Assembly: GCF_031877795.1 (NCBI RefSeq)
Contig: NC_133933.1
Location: forward strand, 21,976,029 to 22,040,028
Length of the DNA: 64,000 nucleotides
Direction of reading: 5' to 3'
Origin: Strix aluco
Taxonomy: Eukaryota; Chordata; Aves; Strigiformes; Strigidae
Part shown: piece by piece, positions 1-10,400 of the stretch
Position numbering within the stretch: position 1 is the first letter of the stretch
How the letters are laid out: each line of letters begins with the position of its first letter
The notes under the pieces: model-generated
The model's input: the letters and a program-made list of their open reading frames with translations, nothing else
Database searches by the model: none
Told to the model about the DNA's origin: nothing
Made by a program: the position numbers and the translations under genes

Positions 1-940
1 TAATTAGGATAGCGGGATCAGTTCTTTACTGCATGCTTGCAAGAAGATCATTAGGGTCTTCCTTTTTATATCTCATGCAGAAAGGAGCACTTAATAGCAC
101 AGTGCTACTTAAAACCACTTTGGGATTTGTCTCTGTAGCGGTTCACAAAGAAGTAGGTTGCTCGCTTTATCGGTGCCACTCCTGGTGACACTGCGAGGTA
201 TCGTAGCGCATCCCACGTGCGTTCTGCCTCCAAGAAAAGCTTTGCTTGGCTTATCGAAGCAGTAAGACGGGAGGCTTGCAGACCAATCCGGGCAACAGTT
301 CATAAATTCAAACAAGACCCCAAATCAACAACAGGCAGCATAGGAAAACTAAAATACATATGATAGTCAAGTATTGGAAAATGAGTTTGTTTTCCAGTCT
401 CTCTGCCAAGATCTGATTTGAGAGATGTTACAGGAGCCCCTGAGAGTGGATGGTGTTGGCAATAAGCAGTAATTCTCTGTTGTAAGAGTAACTTGGGAGT
501 CTTGTCCATAGATCCCAACAGGTAACTTAAATCTTTAACACCAGCTTATCTTTAAAGTGTGAATGGATGTGTGGACTTCTGAGCCTTCTCACCCTTCTCC
601 TTAGAGGAGGGAGGAGGTCACTTCTGCAAAGCTCCGGGACACAAAACCTTTTCACTGCTTACTTGGGACTTAAATTTTGAGGGCCCTCATGTGAAATGTT
701 TAACATAGCTCCTTGTACAGCGGTCAACTTTGTATTTACAAATGTGAAATGAAAGCTTTTCTTTTTGAATTTAAAATCCCCCCAAGTAAGCTGGAAGGAG
801 AGAAGAAGAAAAGAACTCAGAAAATGATTGGAATTTACTTTATTTTACAAAATGCAGTTACCTCTGCCGTTCCCCCTCCCCCTTTCTTTTTTTTCTTGTA
901 ACCTCAGCAGCGTGAGCAGAAAGAAATGTTTCTCTTTCAG
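1..940. other. Intron of TOGARAM2-like copy A
   Basis: Non-coding sequence upstream of the penultimate exon of copy A. There is no exon-like open frame with good splice sites and no repeat I can name. By exon order in copy C the preceding coding exon should lie left of the window, so this is read as intron. Confidence 0.5.
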
Positions 941-1027
941 ATAACAGACTGATGCTGCAAGCTTTTGGCCACCGAGTGCGTTTCCTCAGCGGCCAGGCTC
1001 TGCTGGATGTCACAGAACATCTCTCAG
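941..1027 (+). CDS. TOGARAM2: Copy A penultimate coding exon
   Basis: The acceptor is 'tctctttcag' and the donor 'ctctcag|gtattg'. It has 87 bases, phase 1 in and phase 1 out, and encodes NRLMLQAFGHRVRFLSG followed by QALLDVTEHLS. This is typical of a TOG HEAT-repeat helix pair. No equivalent exon is present in copy B (deleted) or in the visible part of copy C. Confidence 0.72.
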
Positions 1028-3553
1028 GTATTGCCTGCTTCAGCTAATCTCCACTTCTAAATGAAGAAGTCTTCAGAGGGAACATTTAGAGGGAAAGCCT
1101 CTGAATAGACGGTGCAGTAGCTCATCAAACACTGGAAGGTTCTGAGCTTGTCTCTCCTGTGAGATACACGTAATAGGTGTATTTGGCAGGGGTTTGCCTG
1201 GCTGCTGCAGAGGTGTGCAGCATGTGAGATGAGGACAGCACTCGGGCTCCGGCGCTGAGCTCTCACTGGGGCATCTCAGGAGCTGCCTCCAGGAAAAAGA
1301 GGGGCTAAAAATACCCTGGCTGGCTCCTCTCTTTGAAGGACAGTACCGTAAATGTCATGGACCTGGAAGAGGTCCCTTTTCTAACGTGAACAACCATCCT
1401 TCAGAAAAAATTGTGGTCACTGGTATTTCTGACAATCAGTTTGGTTTGTCATCACAGGATTCTCATTTTTCTGTCGGAAACTTTTGACGCTGAGTTCTGC
1501 AGAGCCTGGGGGTCATAGCGTAGGTGAAAACTCAACACACATGTTACAGGCAAGGATTTTGCGCAAGGCAGAATTTGGGGACGGAGGGGCAGAAGCCCAA
1601 CCCATTTAGCCCAACCCACTGAGGCTCCCTGCCCGTGTTGCAGATATGACATTGGACTCCGAGCATTTCAGGGTGTGCAAACAGTCTATTTCTATATCAG
1701 TGGTGCCCGACACACTACAAAGGCAGCTGATAATTGATTTAGAATAGTAGCTTGCTATGTCAGCAATAGCCAGGGAATGGAAAAAATGATAATCTCAATA
1801 TATACTAGAAAAGACTATTTATACCCTTGCTTCAGTTAGGGCTGAATCCACTGCTAATTATGCCAGCATCTTTTAATCCAAGGTTTAATACACTTTGCTT
1901 CTTCATTATGAATCTCAAAAGGGCATGCTTAGCCATAGTGAATGTAGAAGGGCCTTTAAAGATCATTTGCATAAAGTAAATCTCCATAAACATCGAATTA
2001 GTTTTACAGTTATTTTAATCTTTTCTCAAATAAAGCATCTGAACATAAATTGGGACTGCTTTAGAGGGAGCAGATGTTCTCTCTACGATTTACTGGAAAC
2101 AGAGAGCTCTGTCTCTTCTGAAGCTCCATAGTGACCGCTGTGTTTAATAGCATTTAAACTCAAATTAACTCCCATTTTAAAATAGGTACCATAACCCTTC
2201 TTAGCAGAATTGTTTTTAGGTACTTTCAGGAGCTGTTTAAAAGTTGATGACTTATGCTAGATTAACAGCATAGAGAAAATTGAGGTCCTTCCACTACAGA
2301 GTAAGAAATGGTTACTTTATAACAGAATCACATTAACGTTTCCACTGAAAAGAAAATAAGAACTCTGTCTCCAGACCATTTCAGATTTTGATCTCTCAGC
2401 AAAATCTGCCGTGCAAGGAGCCTATTGGTCATAAATTTTTGTTTGTATTCAATATAGTTCAGTTCAGAAAATGAGCTGAGAGCAGACTTCAGAGAGAATG
2501 AGAGGGAACGCTTGGGTTTTGTTAGATTTCAGCTCCCTGCGTAAGATTTTTTTCTATCTCTATATCCCTATTTCAGGGAACATTGTGAGGGTAAATGCCA
2601 TTAAAATTGCGAGATGTCCAAATGCCATGGCAATGGGGTCTGGGTAATTATCTAAGACATCCTGACGTTTGAAACAGCTGTTCATTAGAAGCCACCAAGT
2701 ATGAAGGGAAAAAACCTCAGGTTAGACCATTGTGCCAAAGACATCAGTTAGTCACTGATGTTTCTAATAAAACTGTCAAGTGGCACACATCTTTTGTGGG
2801 CTGGAGTTCTGAAGTGTGTTATTACACTGCCGTTTACTGTGTGCCACTGAGCAAAGGGAACTGCCAGATTAGACTGTTGGCATTTTTCATCAAAGGTCAC
2901 CAAAAAAGTAATCATCCTTTTTATTAGAAATCTTTCAATTACCTCTCTAAGCTGCATTTCAGAATCTTCAGCAGCTGGTTTAGACAACTTCTGAATGGAA
3001 GGAAACAGCGATTTGACATTTTTGTCATTTGTAATGCAGAAGTGGATAGTGAAATGATTTACAAAATGTGTGTGATTCACTTTACTAAGTCTGTCACGGA
3101 TGCAAAGCCTCTGATTTGGAAAAATTAAAGGTCCTCAGAGGTTGGTTGTTCTGTTCAGTGGATGATCAGCCACTGTTGCCTGTTTCTGGATCATCAGGCT
3201 CTTTGTGCTTGCTGATATTAGCCAGAAAAGGCTTCCAAGAGCCAAAAATAAAGGTAGGTTCTTGTTTGCATTAAGGTTGTTAAGAAGCTTGTCTCTCTCA
3301 CTTGGCAGTGCTCGTGGCATCTCTTTATCCCTCGAAACCCCAAGCTGTCAAGCACTACGTCCTGCCCATACTCTGGTTCTTCCTGGGAAACAGAGCCCTG
3401 CCTGTCGGAAGCAGCAATGTCAGGGCTGTGGTTGCCAAGCTTGCAAAGACCCTCAACCAAGTGATGGGCTTGAGCCTGAGGGACCACGCCGCCACTCAGC
3501 CTCAGCATGTGGTGAAGAACCTCTGGAATGTTTTGGGCCTGAATATCAGGTGA
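941..3553 (+). CDS. TOGARAM2: TOGARAM2-like copy A, last two exons (join 941-1027, 3309-3553)
   Basis: This is the 3' end of a TOG-array protein that acts on microtubules of the cilium/axoneme (known for the TOGARAM family). The two exons join in phase: the first ends with one base of a codon and the second supplies two, giving valine. The product is the C-terminal half of a TOG helical-repeat domain, including the stretches RLMLQAFGHRVRFLSG and VVAKLAKTLNQVMG, ending at a TGA. The upstream phase (two bases needed) matches the end of the copy C exon at 52312-52528 (one base left over), so A and C share one gene structure. The stop codon lies only about 100 bp before a retroviral TATA box and AATAAA. 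The rest of this copy is outside the window. TOGARAM2 is preferred over TOGARAM1 from the exon content of copy C. Confidence 0.72.
3309..3553 (+). CDS. TOGARAM2: Copy A terminal coding exon
   Basis: The acceptor is 'tcacttggcag' and the stop is TGA at 3551-3553. It encodes the last 81 residues or so, including YVLPILWFFLGN and HAATQPQHVVKNLW, the conserved last helices of the family's C-terminal TOG. The 3' part of this exon (from 3481) recurs out of frame in copy B at 21529. Confidence 0.75.
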
Positions 3554-3650
3554 AGACTTGGTGTGCTCCAGGGAGCTGATGGAGAGATGTGGAATGGCTG
3601 GAAATTGCCTATTAGTGATAAAATAGCAACGCATGTACTTTATTCTACTG

Positions 3651-3678
3651 TATAAATGGCTGTGTGTCCTTTAATAAA
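3651..3678 (+). promoter_or_regulatory. LTR TATA box and AATAAA just downstream of copy A
   Basis: TATAAAT is at 3651-3657 and AATAAA at 3673-3678, both in the LTR remnant that abuts the 3' UTR of copy A. The polyadenylation signal lies about 120 bp after the stop codon and no other AATAAA lies between, so the retroviral signal may end the host transcript. The same pair is at 21711-21728 in copy B. Confidence 0.5.
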
Positions 3679-3739
3679 GTGGCATTAACGCGATCACATT
3701 GGTTGTATAAATTGTGTCCGGGACTTCCGCATCAGCAAG

Positions 3740-3757
3740 TGGTGCCCGAACAGGGAC
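3740..3757 (+). promoter_or_regulatory. tRNA-Lys-type primer-binding site
   Basis: TGGTGCCCGAACAGGGAC differs at one position (T for C) from the complement of the 3' end of tRNA-Lys(UUU), a common retroviral primer. It starts a few bases after the LTR end. An identical copy is at 21789-21806. Confidence 0.75.
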
Positions 3758-3901
3758 CCTCCTGTCGGTGCTCGCCCGAGCAAGAGAAGACAGCCCAGAG
3801 GGGGCAGAAGCAGCCGTAGCAGGCGCTGCCCCGGCGCCTGGGAAGACGCACGCGCAATCGTCGGGAATCTCGCCCTGATCAGGTGAGCGGCTGGGGAGGA
3901 G

Positions 3902-5138
3902 ATGGGGTCCACGCTAAGCAGAGAAGAAGTGGCAGTGGTTAAGCTCCTCCAACATAGTCTCTGAGAGAGGAGCATCTTATGAGGAGGGAAACCTGAGGAA
4001 GTTGCTGTCATGGGCTCGGCAGCATGGATTAATCCCCTCAGTGAGCGCAGCCTTTGAATTAGCTACTTGGGAAAAGATCGGCACGGCACTGTGGGACGAC
4101 ATTAGCTCAGGCTCTAAAGACAGTGGGAAATTCTCCACCCTGTGGAGATTGATCCTAGAGACTCTGACAGAACTGAAAGCAGAACGGCAGACCCCCACCT
4201 CTGCTTTCGCTGCCTTGTCAGCAGAGGCAGAAAGCGCTGGCGCTCAGGATTCCGCTACTGCTGTGACGTTCGCGGGATCCCTGTTCCCCAAGGCGGCTCC
4301 TAAAAGGAGGGGCGGGGAAGCTTCATGCGCAGCACCCGTGTGGCAGGAAAGTCAAGAGCAAAAATCAACAGATTCACCACCGCTTGATTCCCCCCTTTCA
4401 AGCTCAAGGGAACAATCACCTGAGCACCCCACCCCGCTCCCGCTGCCTCCCGCCCGACCCCGCGCGCGCCGCCGCCTCGCCAAAGGAAGGCGCCGACCCA
4501 CCCCTGCCCCCGTCCTCGCCTCCATCACCCCGATTGGTGCATGAACAATCTTGTTATGGTTCACAAGATCCACACTTGTGAGAACTAACGAGAAAACTAG
4601 AGCAACTTGAAATGCGAATGAAGGAATCAGCTCAGCCTATTCCTACGGCACCGCCGCCACCCCCTCTTCCTATTAACACCTTTTTTCATGACACTGGTGG
4701 GGAGGGTGGTTGGTCAGGGGGAAACAGTGGCAATCGGGCCGCTGGCTCAAATGGGAGGGGGGACACTGGGAGGCGCAGGTGGTAATGGTAATCCAGCACA
4801 CTGATGGCAGGGAGTTATTCGGGATGCAATAATTGAGGGGCAGTTTAACGAGCTTGGACCAATGGTGTTTCTGGTAATAGTAACCCCACACAGCAATGAG
4901 TGGGAGGCCTGAGATTGGAAAATGATTAAGGAGGCAAAATTAGCAGTAGCACAATATGGGTTAAAATCACCATATACTAATTCAGTCATTCAGCATATTT
5001 TTACAGCAAATTTATTAACTCCGTATGATGTGTGCATGATTATACAAACCTTATTAACAGCTTCCCAACAATTGCAATTTTTTCAATGTTGGCAAGTGGC
5101 CTGCGAGGCTGCGGCAGCCACACCCTGTCAGCAAGGAG
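3902..5138 (+). pseudogene. Decayed gag (matrix to capsid) of ERV fragment 1, copy A
   Basis: The frame opens with ATG at 3902 as MGSTLSREEV, which fits an N-myristoylation signal (Gly2, Ser6). It hits TGA at about 3962-3964 after 20 codons, then continues in another frame (LLSWARQHGLIPSVSAAF) as a matrix-like domain and a proline/serine-rich linker. A capsid-like segment follows near 4922-5130 (AVAQYGLKSPYTNSVIQHIF). Nucleocapsid and pol are missing; the sequence ends at a CR1 boundary. The early stop is also in the 21.9 kb copy, so the gag was dead before the duplication. Matrix and capsid assignments rest on layout and motif style, not on a search. Confidence 0.65.
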
Positions 5139-6638
5139 ATCACAGAATCATCTAGGTTGGAAGGGACCTTGAAGATCATCTAGTCCAACCATTAACCTAG
5201 CACTGACAGATCCCAACTACACCATATCCCTAAGTGCTATGTAAACCTGCCTCTTGAACACCTCCAGGGATGGGGACCTGGGCAGCCCATTCCAACACCT
5301 GACTACCCGTTATGTAAAGAAATGCTTCCTAATATCCAGTCTGAACCTTCCCTGGCGCAACTTGAGGCCATTACCTCTTGTCCTATCACTCATTACTTTG
5401 TTAAAGAGGCTCATCCCCAGCTTTCTGCAACCTCCTTTCAGGTAGTTGTAGAGGGCGCTGAGGTCTCCCCTCAGCCTCCTCTTCTCCAGACTAAACAACC
5501 CCAGTTCCCTCAGCTGCTCCTTCACCAGCTTCGTTGCCCTTCTCTGGACATGCTCGAGTCATTCAATGTCCTTTTTGTAGTGAGGGGCCCAAAACTGAAC
5601 ACAGTCATCGAGGTGCAGCCTCACCAGTGCCGAGTACAGGGGTAAGATCCCTTCCCTGTCCCTGCTGGCCACACTATTTCTGATACAAGCCAGGATGCCA
5701 CTGGCCCTCTTGGCCACCTGGGCACACTGCTGGCTCATGTTCAGCTGGCTGTCAATCAACACCCCCAGGTCCCTCTCTGACTGGCAGCTCTCCAGCCACT
5801 CCTCCCCAAGCCTGTAGCACTGCTGGGGGTTGTTGTGGCCCAAGTGCAGCACCCGGCATTTGGCCTTATTGAAGCTCATCCAGTTGGCCTTAGCCCATCG
5901 CTCCAGCCTGTCCAGGTCTCTCTGCAGAGCCTCTCTACCCTCGAGCAGATCAACACTCCCACCCAACTTGGTGTCGTCTGCAAACTTACTGAGGGTGCAC
6001 TCGATCCCCTCGTCCAGATCATCAATAAAGATGTTAAACAGGAGTGGCCCCAAAACCGAGCCCTGGGGGACACCACTCGTGACCGGCCGCCAACTGGATT
6101 TAACTCCGTTCACCACAACTCTCTGGGCCCGGCCATCCAGCCAGTTTTTTACCCAGCAAAGTGTGTGCCCATCCAAGCCTCGAGCAGCCAGTTTCGCCAG
6201 GAGAATGCTGTGGGAAAAGGTGTCAAAGGCCTTACTGAAGTCGAGGTAAACTACATCCACAGCCTTTCCCTCACCCAATTAGCAGATCACCCTGTCGTAG
6301 AAGGAGATCAGGTTTGTCAAGCAGGACCTGTCTTTCATAAACCCATGCTGACTGGACCTGATCATCTGGTTGTCCCGCATGTGTTGTGTGATGGTACTCT
6401 GGATGAGCTGCTCCATCAGCTTCCCGGGCACCGACATGAAGCTGACAGGCCTGTAATTTCCTGGATCATCCTTCCGACCCTTCTTATATATGGGCGTCAC
6501 ATTGGCCAGTTTCCAATCTGTCGGGACCTCCCCGGTCAGCCAGGACTGCTGGTAAATGATGGAAAGCGGCTTGGCGAGCACCCCAGCCAGCTCCTTCATT
6601 TGCATTTGTGGCAATGCAAACTGCTCTGGGCTCATTAG
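5139..6638 (-). mobile_element. CR1 LINE, 5'-truncated, copy A
   Basis: On the minus strand this encodes non-LTR reverse transcriptase: FADDT (active site), [26 protein letters not shown] and NYRPVSFMSVPGK. The CR1 3' end is at 5139-5200. Two open stretches, 6279-6635 and 5559-6278, are separated by one in-frame TAA, which is also in the duplicate at 23.2-24.5 kb. The endonuclease region is missing, as is usual for truncated bird CR1. It directly abuts the gag remnant. The long open frame on the opposite strand (5835-6638) is its shadow. Confidence 0.9.
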
Positions 6639-7416
6639 AGGTAAATTGCAATATAATTAATTACAAGTCCAAAGTATTACTGTCATAAGTTTCCCTGACC
6701 TCAGTATTCTTGTGTTTTTATGCTTTCAAGTGTAAAGTTGTCATTTCCTTTCCTGTTTTCTTTCATGAGCTTTGTTCAGAAAACACATGTCCTTTAAGGA
6801 AACTGAAGCACTGGTTTTCTGAGATTTTTGTTTCAGGTGTTGGCCTCAGCATGCAGCGGTGCAGAAGTCTTCCACTGCAACAGAGGTTTCTCAATATGGA
6901 GATGCTGAAGCTGCAGGTTTTTCTGCCTTGCATGTTTTTGTATCGTAACAGCTCCTCTCTGCTTGCCTTTCATGGCCTTGAGGTGTGTGCCTTGCACACT
7001 TCTCTTGTCACTCCTTGATGATTTGATTTATTCTTCATGACAGCACTTGGTGGAGGAAGGGTTTTAGAAGGTGGTATCCCTCTCAAAGGCCTCGGCCTCT
7101 GCTAGTTAGGGGACAGTGTCTAATGAATAAGGAAAAGCCAGGAAGGTCTTGATGCTCCTCAGGGCTGGGCAAAACAGAGGTAGATAGAGAGAAGCAGATA
7201 CAGCAGTGTTGTACTCTTCCTGTTGTCTGTCCAGCTTTTTTGTCTCTTTTTCTATTACTGTGTATTCATGATTGATGAAAATGAACATTTTAAAAATAAA
7301 AGGCCTTCATACACACCTCTTCTGTATGTTGGTATTTCAGTTCCCATTAATTTTTATCAGTGGAGGAGGCATTGGAGCACAGCTTGTACTTGTTACTGAA
7401 GCTCAGCTCTTTTCTA
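6639..7416. repeat. Duplicated non-coding flank, copy A side
   Basis: Non-coding DNA that recurs nearly unchanged at 24463-25239. I see no gene or named repeat. It is the last part of the block shared with copy B; similarity stops at 7416, where the other copy meets an LTR-like element. Confidence 0.7.
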
Positions 7417-10400
7417 CAAGTCTGCAAAGCTTCATTGGCACCTCCAGTACTAAATTAATAACCTGCTTCTGCTACTGTAGGTCACGTAACCAGAAGGTCT
7501 GTATAAGCTCCCTGGCTCCAGACCTGTCTGCTGGGCTCTAATTAACATTTACTCATTGCGCTTGGGCTGTTTCCCTCATGGGCTTGGATGCCATGCAGTA
7601 TCGATTGCCCTTGCCCAATGCACAAAAGTGGTTGCCATGGGGAAAGCCCAAGGGCTCCCAATCCCTCAGAGGTTCCTGTGAACAAAAAAGAAGCTGTCTG
7701 CATGCCAGGAGGCTGCCGCAAAGGGCCGCGCTGCTCAGCAAGCGTGCTGTGTGAAAGAAAACGTGCTGAGAGGAACAGCTGAGCAGGTTTCTGGATACAA
7801 GCGTGTGAGGTGGCATGATTTCCATCCCTGCTGCGGATGGGGGGAAAAGCCCTGTTCAGCCCTGTGCTCCTGCCTGCAGTGCTCCCAGGCTTCAAAGCAG
7901 AGTCTGGAGGTTTAGTCAAATAAGTCCAGGATGTGTTTGTTGACATAGAGAGGCCATGCTTCATGTCTAGAGAAAGGGGATTTCAAGGCAACTTGTTTTG
8001 TTAACTTGTGAGGGATGATTGGACTCTTCTGTCAGGGGGGACTGGTGGAGGTTCTTGGGGTGCTATGGTTGGATGAGAGAGAGGGTTTAACCTTGTAGCA
8101 AGGTCTTATACCATGGTTGTCTCAAGCAATGGCATGATAGCTGTCACCAGGTTCATTTCCAGGACGTATGTGAGTGCATGGACGCTGCCCCTTCCCCGTG
8201 TAATGTAATGCATCATTACAGGGTGTGCAGGTGACAGAAGAGCACGACCACGTGAGTGACGCTGCTGGAGGTGAAGTGGGTCTGACCCAAGGAGGGAAGG
8301 TACTCTGTTCCCTGATTATGGCTGCAGTTTTTTATTTCCTTTTAGAAAGGATGAAATAAAACTTTGGCTTACTGTTTTTATGGCTAAGCATGTAGTCTTT
8401 CAAGTTTCTCTTTGATTGAATCTGTCCCATCAGCTTCAGTATTACTGAACCAAAAGAAAAGAGAGTGTAAGCAGGTGCTCAGGGAGAGAGACTGGACATA
8501 GATGCTCCCAGGTGGTCTTAGTCTGACCAGCTGACCATCTTTGCTCTACTTTTGTCACTTTTGGAGATTTAATGAGGGTCACACTTTTCAGTGCTGCTAA
8601 TGCTGTTTCCCTGTACAAGTGCTCATTTTGAGACACCCAGGAGCTTAACTTTTTCACTAGAGCTGAGCTGGTAGCTCATTGCTGGCTCCTTAATTAAAGG
8701 GAAAAACCTAAAACGGTATTGGGGAAGTCCTTTGAAGAGCTACTGCCACCACTATTTTATGGTAATGTTCCTAGCTGATGGTGGGACCAGCTCTGTTAGA
8801 TGATGCACGCATGTGTAGGAAGAGACAATTTCCTACCTTAAAGGGTTTATTGCCTTAAAAGAAAGTATTGAGAAAGGTGAACAAGCAGCATTTCTGCTAT
8901 GCTTGCTTTTCAGGCAGGAGCTGGAGCAGATTAAATCTTGCCTAAAGCCCACAACACAGCTGAGGCAGAATTTTTCTTGTGTCTCCTAAGGTCTAAAGCA
9001 GTGCTGAAGTCCGAGGGCAGTCCTCTGCCTCTTGTTTGTAGCAAAAGGGAGAAGCCTTTTGAGAGAATTCTCCTGTTTCATGCAGGAGATGTCACATTTG
9101 GAGACCCATTTGCTGCAGTCAGCTCATTTTTTGCCATTCTGCGATATATAGGGTTGTTATTTTCTCACATATCTGATTACTCAGCCTTGGAGAAGCTGAG
9201 AGAATTGCGTGGTTTAAGGTGACTCATCGTAAGGCTGAATCCTTTACTCCTACAGCGCTGGTACCTACGGGGTGGCTCAGCAGTGGCAGGAGGATGTTTC
9301 CCTTTGGCTTTGCTGCTGCTTTTACCAAGTGAGGTGACAGTCATCTCCCCAAATTGCAACAGGGTGCATGTGCTGCCTTTGCTAGTTGGAGAAAGATTGC
9401 TAACTCCTGCAGATGGTTTTCTGTGGCCTTTTTTCTCCTGTAGGAGCTGAATTACTGCACATTTTTACAGCTAAAGAGCCCCTTCTCGCTTATCCGTTGG
9501 CTTGTAGTTTGGATACAATTGCTGAGGACTCGCTGCTTAGTGTCTGAATTCCTTTTCTCATAGTACTCATGTGGACACTCTGCGTCCAAATGATTGTAAA
9601 GACAGCTTGAGCTGCTGTTACTCATAGTTAACAGAGAACCTCATGTGAGCCCTTGCACCTCTGCACAAAGTTTCTCTCTCTTTTTGTGTACATGGGTGTT
9701 TCTAAAAACAGCCAGCAGTGACCTTGTTATGGAAGACTTCCAAACTAGACATGGAAATGATGAAAATGTGATTATTTTTACATTTGAAAGTAGCTTTTGA
9801 ATGAGCATAACAACAACAAAACACACAGAGTAGAAAACAAAATACCTGCTGTGCGTTGCATATTGCGTAATTTTCCACAGCCCAGGGTGCAGTGACTGTG
9901 GCCATGCCATGCTGGAGGGCCAGGCTGAAGGAGTTAGTTCTCCTCTTTTCCTAATCTTGCCTGAATGTGGTGCTTTCTGTAGGGCTGGTACGGATTTACA
10001 CCCATCTAACCGAGAGGGGCTCCAAGCTCACGCTGCCTAGCTAAGCAATTTACTGTGCAGAGATGTGATCAAATCCTGCAGCAAAGGGGGTGGAAACTTT
10101 ATCAGTTTCCAGCAGATGCGTTCTTTGCTGTTTGCTTGTGCGTTGTGCAAAGCTTTAGGGATGATTCTCGTGCAGCAGTCACTAGCAGGCAGGGAGGGAC
10201 CGGGAGCACTTTGCAGTTCAGAGGGTGTCCCTGCCTGAAGGTCTGGGTGCTCCTGAGGTCCCTCGGGTCCTTGTGGCTGCAGCACCCGGGGATCTGCCTG
10301 CCAGCCCTACAGGCAAAAGATATTCCTTGCATCTCACGCTCAAGATTTCTTCAGAGAAGTGGTTGCTATGCAGCCTTGTTTATTCCTGGTATGTGACACT

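Larger units (their letters stand above)
3600..5138 (+). mobile_element. Endogenous retrovirus fragment 1, copy A (Lys-type PBS)
   Basis: It runs in order: end of an LTR (TATA 3651, AATAAA 3673), an 18-nt primer-binding site at 3740-3757, a leader with a splice donor 'atcag|gtgagc' near 3892, and a decayed gag. It stops abruptly at a CR1 element. The left edge in the 3' UTR of copy A is uncertain because no second LTR is present. The gag type and Lys PBS suggest a beta/alpha-like (class II) retrovirus. A second copy at about 21.65-23.16 kb arose by segmental duplication, not by a new insertion, because the flanks match too. Confidence 0.7.

Noticed and set aside
2748-3080. 110-codon minus-strand open frame between the copy A exons
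   Set aside because: Intronic, with no repeat or host protein recognised and no splice support.
5835-6638. 267-codon open frame on the + strand
   Set aside because: It is the antisense shadow of CR1 reverse transcriptase; the minus strand carries the recognisable motifs.
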